Shown here piece after piece: positions 1-8,196 of a DNA stretch of 29,575 nucleotides (within the stretch, counting starts at the first letter, position 1; each line of letters opens with the position of its first letter). The position numbers and the translations under genes are program-made. The stretch covers positions 1 through 29,575 of the forward strand of contig DATJWY010000098.1 in the NCBI GenBank assembly GCA_035500775.1, written 5' to 3'. This DNA is from DATJWY01 sp035500775. GTDB lineage: Bacteria; Pseudomonadota; Alphaproteobacteria; Acetobacterales; Acetobacteraceae. The notes beneath the pieces were generated by a model. That model was not told where the DNA came from. It ran no database searches and saw nothing but the letters and a program-made list of their open reading frames with translations.

Positions 1-462
1 TCCTCGATCGGCCTCGGCAGCCTGCTCTGGGCCGGCATCGGCGACACGATGCGCGTCTCCCTCTCGGCCGAGCCCGAGGAAGAGGTGCATGTCGGCTGGG
101 ACATCCTGAAGTCGCTCGGCCTGCGGCACCGCGGCGTGAAGATCATCTCCTGCCCCTCCTGCGCCCGGCAGGGCTTCAACGTCATCGACACGGTGGCGAA
201 GCTGGAGGAAAAGCTGGCGCATATCGACACGCCGATCACCCTCTCCATCATCGGCTGCGTGGTGAACGGGCCGGGCGAGGCGCTGATGACGGATATCGGC
301 CTCACCGGCGGCGGCAGCGGGCGGCACATGGTCTATGCGGCCGGCAAGACCGACCACACGATCGATGGGGCCGACATGGTCGAGCACATCGTCGAGCTGG
401 TCGAGCGCAAGGCCGAGGCACTGCGCGCCGAGAAGGACGAGCAAGCCGAAGCGGCTGAGTAG
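1..462 (+). CDS. ispG: IspG, 4-hydroxy-3-methylbut-2-enyl diphosphate synthase (3' part)
   Basis: This is the C-terminal part of the flavodoxin-dependent 4Fe-4S enzyme of the non-mevalonate (MEP) isoprenoid pathway, which turns methylerythritol cyclodiphosphate into HMBPP in the cytoplasm. The frame is open from base 1, so the 5' part (roughly 220 codons by comparison with E. coli IspG) lies outside the window. The read part matches the family end to end: GIGDTMRVSLSAEP, then CPSCAR with two cluster cysteines (codons at 151 and 160), then GCVVNGPGEA with the third cysteine (256) and the following glutamate that completes the cluster site. The lysine/glutamate-rich tail after VELVERKAEAL is normal. 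The stop is TAG at 460-462. A hairpin repeat follows within 10 nt and a T-run ends it, so transcription may stop before hisS. Confidence 0.95.
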   Translation, partial: SSIGLGSLLWAGIGDTMRVSLSAEPEEEVHVGWDILKSLGLRHRGVKIISCPSCARQGFNVIDTVAKLEEKLAHIDTPITLSIIGCVVNGPGEALMTDIGLTGGGSGRHMVYAAGKTDHTIDGADMVEHIVELVERKAEALRAEKDEQAEAAE

Positions 463-469
463 AACCGCC

Positions 470-591
470 GGGGGCTCCGCCCCCTGCACCCCCGCCAAAG
501 GGCATAGCCCTTTGGAAACCCTTTCGTTAAAGGGGTCTGGGGCCGACGGCCCCAGTGGGGTCCAGGGGCAAAGCCCCTGGCCTTCCTTTTT
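470..591 (+). repeat. Complete multi-hairpin repeat unit (copy 1), probable ispG terminator
   Basis: Four GC-rich hairpins in a row: type A (470-484), type B CCAAAGGGC-ATA-GCCCTTTGG (495-515), a short AT-centred palindrome (519-533), type C CTGGGGCC-GAC-GGCCCCAG (537-555) and a second type A CCAGGGGC-AAA-GCCCCTGG (562-580). The last stem is followed by CCTTCCTTTTT, so this copy looks like a Rho-independent terminator for ispG. It ends only 27 nt before the hisS start, so hisS must either be read through or use a promoter within the repeat's edge. The order A-B-mid-C-A is the same as in the copy at 16455-16572. Confidence 0.9.
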
Positions 592-617
592 CCCTTTGGA
601 TTTCGAGACGCTCTCTA

Positions 618-1868
618 GTGGAAAAGCTCCAGCCGGTCCGCGGCACGCGGGATCTGATCGGTGAAGACCAGCGCCGCCACACGCATGTGGTGGAGACGGC
701 CCGCCGCCTCGCGCGCGGCTACGGCTTCGACGAGTGGGCGACGCCGATCTTCGAGGACACCCGCGTCTTCGCCCGCACCCTCGGCGACACCTCCGACGTG
801 GTGACGAAGGAGATGTACAGCTTCGAGGATCGCGGCGGCGACAGCGTCACCCTGCGCCCGGAGGGCACCGCCGGCATTTGCCGCGCCCTGGTGACGAACG
901 GCCTCACCCAGTCCCTGCCGCAAAAGATTTTCTATGCCGGCCCGATGTTCCGCTACGAACGGCCGCAGAAGGGGCGCTACCGGCAATTCCACCAGATCGG
1001 CGCCGAGCTGATCGGCGCCGCCGAGCCGCTGGCCGATGCCGAGGCGATCGCCCTGGGCTGGGACATCCTGCAGGCGCTCGGCGTCGCCCATGAGACGATG
1101 CTGGAGCTGAACACGCTCGGCGACGCGGAAAGCCGCCACGCCTACCGCGCCGCCCTGGTCGCCTATTTCACCGACCACCGCGACAGCCTCTCGGAGGAAA
1201 GCCAGGACCGCCTGGCGCGCAACCCGATGCGCATCCTGGACAGCAAGGATGACGGCGACCGCGGCATCGTCTTCGGCGCGCCCACCATCGGCGCCTACCT
1301 GACCGCCGCCGCCGCCGCCTTCTATGACGGCGTGCGCGAGCGGCTGACGCGGTTCGGCGTGCCGTTCCGCGAGAATCCCCGCATCGTGCGCGGCCTCGAT
1401 TATTACAGCCACACCGCCTTCGAGTTCGTGACCAACCGCCTCGGGGCGCAGGGCACGGTGATGGCGGGCGGCCGCTATGACGGGCTGGTGGCGGAGATGG
1501 GCGGGCCGCCCACGCCGGCCGTCGGCTGGGCGGCGGGGATCGAGCGCCTCTCCATGCTGCTCCTGGAAACGCCGCCCGCGCCGGTGCCGGTCGCGGTGGT
1601 GCCGATGGGCGACACGGCGGAAACGGCGGCAATCCCCCTGCTGCAGGCGCTGCGCCGCGCCGGGCTGCGCGCCGAGATGGCGTATCGCGGCAATCTCAAG
1701 CGCCGCATGGAACGGGCGAACCGCATCGGCGCCGGCCTCGCCATCATCCTCGGCGATGCGGAACTCGAGCGCGGTGTCGCCCAGGTGAAGGATCTCGGCA
1801 GCGGCGAGCAGACGGAAATGCTGCTGGCGGAGATCCCCGCCCGCCTCGCCGCCGGGCAGGCCGGATGA
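618..1868 (+). CDS. hisS: Histidyl-tRNA synthetase
   Basis: A class II aminoacyl-tRNA synthetase that charges tRNA-His in the cytoplasm. I use the GTG at 618 (VEKLQPVRGTRDL), giving 416 residues, the usual HisS length. The frame stays open upstream to 555, but that would translate the repeat unit and gives a non-family N-terminus. Motifs in order: PVRGTRD at the N-terminus, motif 2 LRPEGTAGICRA near residue 80 and RYERPQKGRYRQFHQ near 112, the histidine-specific RGLDYYSHTAFEF near 258, and motif 3 GGRYDGLVAEMGG with AVGWAAGIER near 285-305. The anticodon-binding domain follows. The stop TGA overlaps the prfA ATG (ATGA), so the two are translated from one message. Confidence 0.97.
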   Translation: MEKLQPVRGTRDLIGEDQRRHTHVVETARRLARGYGFDEWATPIFEDTRVFARTLGDTSDVVTKEMYSFEDRGGDSVTLRPEGTAGICRALVTNGLTQSLPQKIFYAGPMFRYERPQKGRYRQFHQIGAELIGAAEPLADAEAIALGWDILQALGVAHETMLELNTLGDAESRHAYRAALVAYFTDHRDSLSEESQDRLARNPMRILDSKDDGDRGIVFGAPTIGAYLTAAAAAFYDGVRERLTRFGVPFRENPRIVRGLDYYSHTAFEFVTNRLGAQGTVMAGGRYDGLVAEMGGPPTPAVGWAAGIERLSMLLLETPPAPVPVAVVPMGDTAETAAIPLLQALRRAGLRAEMAYRGNLKRRMERANRIGAGLAIILGDAELERGVAQVKDLGSGEQTEMLLAEIPARLAAGQAG

Positions 1869-2920
1869 GCTTCGACCTGAAGCTCGACCGCATCGTCGCC
1901 CGCGCCGATGAGCTGCGGGCGGAACTGGCCGGCGGGCTGACCGGCGAGGCGTTCTCCCGTGCCTCGCGCGAACTCGCCGAGCTGGAGCCGGTCGTCGCCC
2001 GGATCGAGGAATTGCGCATGGCGGAAGTGGAGGCGCGCGGCGCCGAAACGCTGCTCGCCGACCCCGAGATGCGCGATCTCGCCGAGCAGGAACTGTACGC
2101 GCTCCGCGAGAAGCTGCCGAAGCTGCAACATGAGATCCGCCTCGCCCTGCTGCCGAAGGACGAGGCGGACGAGCGCAGCGCCATCCTGGAACTGCGCCCC
2201 GCCGCCGGCGGCGACGAGGCGTCGCTGTTCGCGGCCGAGCTGTTCACCATGTACCAGCGCTACGCGGAATCGCATGGCTGGCGCTTCGAGGTGCTGGATT
2301 ATGCCGATACCGGCCTCGGCGGCATCAAGGAAGGCATCGCCGAGATCACCGGGCGCGGCGTGTTCGCGCGGCTGAAATACGAATCCGGCGTCCATCGCGT
2401 GCAGCGCGTGCCGGCGACCGAGAGCCAGGGGCGCATCCACACCTCCACAGTCACCGTCGCCGTGTTGCCGGAAGCGGAGGAAGTGGACGTGCAGGTGAAC
2501 GAGAGTGACCTGCGCATCGACGTGTACCGCGCCTCCGGCGCCGGCGGCCAGCACGTGAACAAGACCGAGAGCGCCGTCCGCATCACCCATATCCCGACCG
2601 GCATCGTCGTCGCGATGCAGGAGGAAAAGAGCCAGCACAAGAACCGGGCGAAGGCGATGAAGATCCTGCGCGCCCGGCTCTATGAGCAGCAGCGGGCCAG
2701 CCTGCACGCCACGCGCGCCGCCGACCGCAAGGCCCAGGTCGGCACCGGCGACCGCAGCGAACGCATCCGCACGTACAATTTCCCGCAAGGCCGCGTCTCG
2801 GACCACCGGATCAACCTCACCCTCTACAAGATCGACCGGGTGATGCAGGGAGAGATGGACGAGTTCGTGGATGCGCTGATCGCCGAGGATCAGGCGGCGC
2901 GTCTGGCGGCCGAGGAATAG
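1865..2920 (+). CDS. prfA: Peptide chain release factor 1
   Basis: RF1 recognises UAA and UAG stop codons and triggers peptide release on the ribosome. At 351 residues it is the usual length. The GGQ catalytic loop is SGAGGQHVNKTESAVR with GGQ at residues 227-229. The codon-recognition tripeptide is PAT at 183-185 (VPATESQGRIHTS), the PxT type of RF1 and not the SPF of RF2. It overlaps hisS by four bases. In many bacteria prfA is followed by prmC, the methylase of the GGQ glutamine; here no prmC follows and the next gene is a DUF2252 protein about 190 nt away. The TAG stop is also the first three bases of a TAGAGC repeat. Confidence 0.97.
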   Translation: MSFDLKLDRIVARADELRAELAGGLTGEAFSRASRELAELEPVVARIEELRMAEVEARGAETLLADPEMRDLAEQELYALREKLPKLQHEIRLALLPKDEADERSAILELRPAAGGDEASLFAAELFTMYQRYAESHGWRFEVLDYADTGLGGIKEGIAEITGRGVFARLKYESGVHRVQRVPATESQGRIHTSTVTVAVLPEAEEVDVQVNESDLRIDVYRASGAGGQHVNKTESAVRITHIPTGIVVAMQEEKSQHKNRAKAMKILRARLYEQQRASLHATRAADRKAQVGTGDRSERIRTYNFPQGRVSDHRINLTLYKIDRVMQGEMDEFVDALIAEDQAARLAAEE

Positions 2921-3023
2921 AGCGCGATCGCTTGAGGCTGACAGTCGGAAAGCGTGAATCGCGCTCTCAAAACAATGCCTGGACCGTGATCGGATCAGTT
3001 CACCTGATCCGATCACGGTCCAG
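2918..3023. repeat. TAGAGC-type two-hairpin repeat after prfA
   Basis: Two inverted repeats in tandem. The first pairs AGAGCGCGAT (2919-2928) with ATCGCGCTCT (2958-2967). The second is a perfect 20-bp stem (2979-2998 with 3004-3023) around the 5-nt loop TTCAC. No T-run follows, so it is not a classic terminator, but the stems are strong enough to end or protect the prfA message. The same layout (TAGAGC hairpin, short A/T-bearing linker, second long hairpin) recurs at 25098-25207. Similar TAGAGC elements are common between genes in Alphaproteobacteria (from memory). Confidence 0.88.
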
Positions 3024-3112
3024 AAGCCGCACACGCCCCCGGCGCCGGCATGATCCCGGCGGGCCGGCAAGCCCTTGAGGGCACGCCCCCGCCGGCTTAC
3101 CTTCCACGGCCC

Positions 3113-4483
3113 ATGGATGCTCCCGCGCCGCCTCCCCTGGCCCCCGTCGCCGACCGGCTGGCCGCCGGCGCCGTCCGGCGGCGCCTGGTGCCGCGTGGGG
3201 TGCATGCCGAGTGGTCTCCACCCGCCGACCGTGCCGACCCGATCGAGATCCTGATCGCCGAGGGCAAGCGCCGCATCCCGGAACTGCTGCTCCTCCGCTA
3301 CACCCGCATGCAGGCCTCTCCCTTCGCCTTCCTGCGCGGCGCCGCCGCCATCATGGCGACGGACCTGGAGATGACGCCCACCACCGGCCTGCGGGTGCAG
3401 GCCTGCGGCGACTGCCATCTCGCCAATTTCGGCACCTATGCCTCCCCCGAGGGCATACCGCTCTTCGACGTCAACGATTTTGACGAAACCCTGCCCGCTC
3501 CGTTCGAGTGGGATTTGAAGCGGCTCGCCACCAGCCTCGCCGTCGCCGGGCGGGGGGCCGGGCTTTCCGACGGAGCCTGCCACAAGCTCGCCCGGCGCGC
3601 GGCCCGCGCCTATCGCAAGACCGTGGCCCGGCTCGCCCCCCTGCCGCCCCTGCTCGCCTGGAATGACCGCGTGGATCTGCGCGCGGCGATCGAGGACATC
3701 GACGATCACGGGATGCGTCGCCGGATGGAGAAGCACCTGGACGCCGCGATGCGCGGCGCCCGCACCCATTACGACCTGCCGGAACTCAAGGACGGCGTCT
3801 GGACCATTCAAGACAAGCCGGACCAGGTGGTGCATCACGCCAGGCGCCACGAGGCCACCGCGCGCGCCGCCTTCGCCGCCTATGCCGCCACCTTGCAGGA
3901 GGACCGGCGGGTGCTGCTCAGCCGCTATTCCCTGCGGGATGTCGCCTTCAAGGTGGTCGGGATCGGCTCGGTCGGCACGTTCTGCGCCATCGGCCTGTTC
4001 GTCTCGCCGGACGATTCGCCGCTGATCCTGCAATTGAAGGAAGCGCAGGCCTCGGTGCTCGCCCCTCATGCCGGCGCCTCCGCCTACGTCAACCAGGGCG
4101 AGCGCGTGGTCACCGGTCAGCGCATGTTGCAGGCGGCAACCGACATCTTCCTCGGCTTCCCGCACGAGAAGGTGGATGGGCGCTATTTCTACGTCCGCCG
4201 GCTGAAGGACGAGCAGCTCGCGGCCATCGGCACGGATTTCGAGGCCGCCCTGCCCTTCCATGCCCGGCTCTGCGGCCGCACCCTGGGGCGCGCGCATGCC
4301 CGCGCCGGCGATGCCGCGATCCTCGCCGGCTATATGGGCGGCGGATCGGTCTTCGACCACGCGATCGCCGATTTCGCCCTGGCCTATGCCGATCAGACCG
4401 AACGCGACTGGCAAGCCTTCCGCGCCGCCATCGACACCGGCCGCCTGACATCCCAGCGCCCGGACCACGCGCGGCCCGGTTGA
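3113..4483 (+). CDS. DUF2252 family protein
   Basis: A 456-residue cytoplasmic protein of the DUF2252 family, whose biochemical role I do not know; a kinase-like fold has been suggested for it, and I cannot test that here. Family hallmarks are CGDCHLANFGTY near residue 98, LFDVNDFDETLPAPFEWDLKRLATSLAVA at about 117-142, and the C-terminal region with GYMGGGSVFDHAIADFALAYADQTERDW. I take the ATG at 3113 (MDAPAPPPLAPV). The frame is open to 3050, but the 21 extra residues are Pro/Gly-rich and not family-like. The N-terminal 50 residues hold the usual SPPADRADPIEILIAEGKRRIPELLLLRYTRM segment in two stretches. It stands alone after the prfA repeat and 67 nt before pncC, with which it may be co-transcribed. 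Confidence 0.85.
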   Translation: MDAPAPPPLAPVADRLAAGAVRRRLVPRGVHAEWSPPADRADPIEILIAEGKRRIPELLLLRYTRMQASPFAFLRGAAAIMATDLEMTPTTGLRVQACGDCHLANFGTYASPEGIPLFDVNDFDETLPAPFEWDLKRLATSLAVAGRGAGLSDGACHKLARRAARAYRKTVARLAPLPPLLAWNDRVDLRAAIEDIDDHGMRRRMEKHLDAAMRGARTHYDLPELKDGVWTIQDKPDQVVHHARRHEATARAAFAAYAATLQEDRRVLLSRYSLRDVAFKVVGIGSVGTFCAIGLFVSPDDSPLILQLKEAQASVLAPHAGASAYVNQGERVVTGQRMLQAATDIFLGFPHEKVDGRYFYVRRLKDEQLAAIGTDFEAALPFHARLCGRTLGRAHARAGDAAILAGYMGGGSVFDHAIADFALAYADQTERDWQAFRAAIDTGRLTSQRPDHARPG

Positions 4484-4550
4484 CACAGGCGTCCCCTCGA
4501 TCCGGCGGGCCCGGACACACCGCCCCCCTTGCCGCAAAGGCCGAGCCAGC

Positions 4551-5036
4551 ATGACCCAAGCCCCCATCGAAGCCGCCGCCGAACGCGTCCTCACCACGCT
4601 ACGCGCGCGCAGCTTGCGGCTGGCGACCGCCGAAAGCTGCACCGGCGGCCTGATCGCCGCGGCGCTGACCGCGATCGCCGGCTCCTCGGACGTGCTGGAC
4701 CGCGGCTTCGTTACCTACTCCAACGCCGCCAAGACGGAGATGCTGGACGTGCCGGAAGGGCTGATCGCGGCGGTCGGCGCAGTCAGCGAGGCCGTGGCGG
4801 CGCGGATGGCGGAGGGCGCGTTACGGTATTCGGCCGCCGACATCGCGGTGTCAGTGACCGGCATCGCCGGCCCGGGCGGCGGCAGCGCCGACAAACCGGT
4901 CGGCCTGGTTTGGTTCGGCTGCGCCCGCGCCGGCACGCCAGCGCACACCGAGCGGCGGATCTTCCTCGGCGACCGCGCTGGCGTGCGTAGCGCCGCTGTT
5001 GCACATGCCCTGGAGATGATCCTGCGCTGCGCCTGA
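4551..5036 (+). CDS. pncC: Nicotinamide-nucleotide amidohydrolase (CinA C-terminal domain, PncC)
   Basis: A 161-residue stand-alone CinA C-terminal domain. PncC deamidates nicotinamide mononucleotide to nicotinic acid mononucleotide in the NAD salvage cycle. The signature blocks are all visible: LATAESCTGGLIAA (residues about 25-38), GFVTYSNAAKTEML, VGAVSEAVAARMAEGAL, and SVTGIAGPGGGSADKPVGLVWFG. The catalytic serine and lysine positions of the family (S in ESCTGG, K in SNAAK) are kept. The N-terminal MoCF-like domain found in full-length CinA is absent, as in E. coli PncC (about 165 residues). The gene ends about 20 nt before an interrupted repeat unit, which probably marks the end of the transcript. 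Confidence 0.92.
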   Translation: MTQAPIEAAAERVLTTLRARSLRLATAESCTGGLIAAALTAIAGSSDVLDRGFVTYSNAAKTEMLDVPEGLIAAVGAVSEAVAARMAEGALRYSAADIAVSVTGIAGPGGGSADKPVGLVWFGCARAGTPAHTERRIFLGDRAGVRSAAVAHALEMILRCA

Positions 5037-5056
5037 ACAGGTTCGCGGGGAAGTAA

Positions 5057-5281
5057 AGGCCAGGGCTCTGCCCTGGACCCGCTGGGGCCTTGAGGCCCCA
5101 GGCCCTCGTCACTTTATGATTCCGTCTGTAATTTTTTATTCGAATCGGAATAGAATAAAAACTTCTTTCATATATTTATTTCAATTAAACCAGCTTAATT
5201 TAACGATGAATCAGCTTTCAAAGTATAGGATTCCAAAGGCTACGCCTTTGGCGGGGTCCAGGGGCAGAGCCCCTGGCCTTT
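5057..5281 (-). repeat. Multi-hairpin repeat unit (copy 2), split by AT-rich DNA
   Basis: Read left to right: type A CCAGGGC-TCT-GCCCTGG (5060-5076), type C CTGGGGCCTTGAGGCCCCAG (5082-5101), then AT-rich DNA, then GGATT with type B CCAAAGGC-TAC-GCCTTTGG (5233-5251), GGGGT, and type A CCAGGGGC-AGA-GCCCCTGG (5258-5276). This is a complete unit in reverse orientation, as at 8197-8310, except that the short midpoint palindrome is replaced by about 120 bp of AT-rich sequence. It separates pncC from ppc. Confidence 0.88.
5108..5228. other. AT-rich block inside repeat copy 2; no gene (gap 5037-5366)
   Basis: The 330-nt gap between pncC and ppc holds the split repeat and this block. It is about three quarters A+T, a sharp contrast with its surroundings. 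It has runs such as AATTTTTTATT and CATATATTTATTT, and a weak inverted repeat ATTCCG (5119-5124) with CGGAAT (5145-5150). No ORF is visible. It could hold the ppc promoter, since it is the only low-melting DNA upstream of that gene, but I see no convincing -35/-10 pair. Confidence 0.7.
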
Positions 5282-5366
5282 ACTGACGCCGCACCAAAAG
5301 AACATCGGCCCGAAATACAGCCCCCGCGCTTGCCGAAAGACGCGACGCACGCGCATCCTTGCCGTG

Positions 5367-8153
5367 ATGCCGAACGACACTGAACCAGCCCTCACCGCCG
5401 AGCTTCTGACCCTGACGGAGCGCGCCCGCGCCCGTGCCGAGGAGGACCCGTTCGGCAACCCCGTGCTCGCCGTCGCCCTTGCGATCAGCCGGCGCCTTGA
5501 CGAAGGCGAGCTGACCGAGGCGGGGCTGGAGACACTGATCCGCCATTTGCGCGATAGTGCCTTCACCGAGCGCGCGCACCGCCTTGCCGCCTATGTCGGC
5601 GGCACCGATCCGGCGGCCTCGGCGGCTGCCCTCGCCAATCTCGCCGGCCATCTGGTGCGGCCGGACCCGGATGACAGTCCGTTACAGTTCGCGCAGTTCC
5701 GCGCCGCGCTGGAGCGCACCCGCTTCGCCGCCGTATTCACCGCCCACCCCACCTTCGCCCTGGCGCCGGAGGTGTTCGCGGCGCTGGCCGAGGCGGCGAG
5801 CGGCCGCCCGTCGGCGCAATGCTTCGTCTCCCACCGGCCGGAACGGCCGACGCTCGAACAGGAATTCGTCCAGGCGCAGTCGGCGATCGAGCATGGCCGC
5901 GACGCGCTGGACGCGCTGAACCGCGCCCTGCTCTCCGCCGCCCGCGCCTGCTGGCCGGATCGCTGGACGGAGCTGAAGCCACGCTCGGTCGTGCTCGCGA
6001 GCTGGGTCGGCTACGACACCGATGGCCGCACCGATATCGGCTGGCATGACACGCTGCGGCTGCGGCTGCGGATGAAGCGGCTGCAACTCGCCCGGCTGTT
6101 CGCCCAGGTTTCCGGCATCGCCGTCGCCGCGCCACTGGCCGAGCGGCTCGCCACGGCACTGAGCATGCTCGATGCCCAGATCGCCGCCTGCCCGGAGCAG
6201 GGCACGCCCGAGCAGACGCAGCGTTTCGCCCACGCCCTTGTCGAGCACCGGGACGCGGCGCTGGTCTCGATCGACCCGCTGCTTGACTTGTTCGCCGACG
6301 CGATCGCCGCTTCCGGGGACGAGGAGCGGATGGCGCTCGCCGTCGCCCGTGCCGGGCTGGTGTCGCACGGCATGGCGCTCGCCCATACGCATGTGCGGCT
6401 GAACGCGGCGCAGCTGCACAACGCGATCCGTCTCCGCCTCGGCCTGGATGACCCGCCGGCGGACCGTTCCCGCCGCCGCGTGCTGCTCAGCGCCATCAAC
6501 GCGGCACTGGACCAAGTCCAGCCGGTGTCGGTGGATTTCGGCGCCATCCTGGCCGAACAATCCTCGGCGACGCGGCTGATGATGACCATCGCCCAGATGG
6601 TCAAGCATATCGACGGCTACGCCCCGGTGCGCTTCCTGATCGCCGAGACGGAAAGCGGCTACACGCTGCTCTGCGCGCTCTGGCTCGCGCGGCTGTTCGG
6701 CATCGAGCGCCACATCGAGATCAGCCCGCTCTTCGAGACGGCGGAGGCGCTGGAACATGGCGACCGCGTGCTGGAGGAGGCGCTGCGCAGCCGGCACTAT
6801 CAGGACTATCTGCGCGCCAATGGCCGGCTGGCGCTCCAGTTCGGCTATTCCGATTCCGGGCGCTATGTCGGCCAGATCGCGGCGAGCTACCTGATCGAGC
6901 GGCTGCGCCTCAAGATCGCCGACCTGCTGGCCAAGCACGGACTGAGCGATGTCGAGGTCATCCTGTTCGACACGCATGGCGAGAGCATCGGCCGCGGCGC
7001 GCATCCCGGCTCGCTGCTGGACCGGCTGCGCTACCTCTCCCCCTCGGTCAGCCGGCAGGCCTTCGCCCGCGCCGGCATCGCCACGCGCGAGGAGAGCGCC
7101 TTCCAGGGCGGCGACGGCTACTTGCTGTTCGGCACGCCGGAACTCGCCCTCGCCACCATCGCCCGCATCGCGCGGCATGCCTTCGCGAGCGTGCCCGGCA
7201 CCACCGATCCGATCTACAACGAGCCTGATTTCGCCGCCGATTTCTTCGCCTCCGCCGGCATCGCGATGAAGGAGCTGGTCGAGGATCGCGGCTACGCCTC
7301 GCTGCTCGGCGCCTTCGGCCCGGCGCTGCTGGATCCCACCGGCTCGCGCCCGAGCGCACGGCAATCGGACGGGTGGGCGGGGCCGCAGGTGATCCGGCAT
7401 CCGCGCGAACTGCGGGCGATCCCGAACAACGCGATCCTGCAACAGCTCGGCTGGTGCGCGAACACGTTGCAGGGCCTCGGCAGCGCGGCGGCGCGGCAGC
7501 CCGAGCTGTTCGCGGAAATGCGTGAACAGAGCCCGCGCTTCCGCCGCGCCATGGATTTCGCCAGCCATGCGCTGCGACATTCCGATCTCGACGTGTTGCG
7601 GGCGGTGATCTCACTGATCGACCCCGGCTCGTGGCTGGACCGGGCAGCGCATGCGCGGCGACCCGGCCGCGCCGAGGACCTCGCGAGTGTCGCCCGGACA
7701 CTGGAGCAGCTCGACCTCTGGGCGCCGGCGCAGGCCATGTTCCGGCGCATTCAGGCCGATCATGTGCGGCTGCGTCACGCCTGGCCGGACGCGCCGGTGA
7801 TGGCGACGCGGGAGATGCTGCTGCACGCGCTGCGCATCGCGCTGATCGGCCGCATCTGGCTGTTCGCCTCGGCGATTCCGGCTTTCTCGCCGCGGCATGG
7901 CATGACGCGGGAGACGCTGGCGCTGCGGCTCGCGCAGCTCGACGTGCCGGGCGCGCTGGCGCTGCTGGCGGAGGTGTTCCCCGCCGCGCCGGACTCTGGT
8001 TCAGACCGGGATTACGCGGAGCCGCGCGGGCCGCGCGCCGCCGCCTCCTACGCGCGGGAGCATGAAACGATCTTCGCCCCGATGGGCCGGATATTCGCCC
8101 TGGTGCGGGAGATCGGCACGGCGGTCACGCACGAGGTGGGGGCGTTCGGCTGA
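5367..8153 (+). CDS. ppc: Divergent phosphoenolpyruvate carboxylase
   Basis: A 928-residue protein of the PEP carboxylase family, which adds bicarbonate to PEP to refill oxaloacetate. GTG at 5364 and ATG at 5367 are adjacent possible starts; I use the ATG. Overall length and motif order fit PEPC: FTAHPT (the catalytic-type His near residue 127), WVGYDTDGR near 213-222, GYSDSGRYVGQ near 494-503, FDTHGESIGRGAHPG near 535-548, and HPRELRAIPNNAILQQ. Several positions invariant in classical PEPC differ: GGDRDGNP, GYSDSAKDAG and FHGRGGTVGRGGGP are each altered, and the C-terminus ends VTHEVGAFG instead of the usual NTG. It may be a divergent but active subfamily or have another activity; family membership is sure, the reaction less so. 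Repeat units flank it on both sides. Confidence 0.82.
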   Translation: MPNDTEPALTAELLTLTERARARAEEDPFGNPVLAVALAISRRLDEGELTEAGLETLIRHLRDSAFTERAHRLAAYVGGTDPAASAAALANLAGHLVRPDPDDSPLQFAQFRAALERTRFAAVFTAHPTFALAPEVFAALAEAASGRPSAQCFVSHRPERPTLEQEFVQAQSAIEHGRDALDALNRALLSAARACWPDRWTELKPRSVVLASWVGYDTDGRTDIGWHDTLRLRLRMKRLQLARLFAQVSGIAVAAPLAERLATALSMLDAQIAACPEQGTPEQTQRFAHALVEHRDAALVSIDPLLDLFADAIAASGDEERMALAVARAGLVSHGMALAHTHVRLNAAQLHNAIRLRLGLDDPPADRSRRRVLLSAINAALDQVQPVSVDFGAILAEQSSATRLMMTIAQMVKHIDGYAPVRFLIAETESGYTLLCALWLARLFGIERHIEISPLFETAEALEHGDRVLEEALRSRHYQDYLRANGRLALQFGYSDSGRYVGQIAASYLIERLRLKIADLLAKHGLSDVEVILFDTHGESIGRGAHPGSLLDRLRYLSPSVSRQAFARAGIATREESAFQGGDGYLLFGTPELALATIARIARHAFASVPGTTDPIYNEPDFAADFFASAGIAMKELVEDRGYASLLGAFGPALLDPTGSRPSARQSDGWAGPQVIRHPRELRAIPNNAILQQLGWCANTLQGLGSAAARQPELFAEMREQSPRFRRAMDFASHALRHSDLDVLRAVISLIDPGSWLDRAAHARRPGRAEDLASVARTLEQLDLWAPAQAMFRRIQADHVRLRHAWPDAPVMATREMLLHALRIALIGRIWLFASAIPAFSPRHGMTRETLALRLAQLDVPGALALLAEVFPAAPDSGSDRDYAEPRGPRAAASYAREHETIFAPMGRIFALVREIGTAVTHEVGAFG

Positions 8154-8161
8154 GGGATTCT

Positions 8162-8174
8162 TAGAGCGTGATTA
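8162..8174. repeat. Partial TAGAGC element
   Basis: TAGAGCGTGATTA starts 9 nt after the ppc stop. It matches the start of the TAGAGC elements at 2918 and 25099, but the second arm of the hairpin is missing. It appears truncated or replaced by the GC-rich repeat beginning at 8197. Confidence 0.5.
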
Positions 8175-8196
8175 CCTGAGATTGAAGTGCGAAGAC

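Noticed and set aside
1475..4642. A 1055-codon open frame on the minus strand opposite hisS, prfA and DUF2252
   Set aside because: It mirrors genes with clear family motifs on the plus strand; its translation has biased composition and no recognisable domain. Long antisense frames are expected at this GC content.
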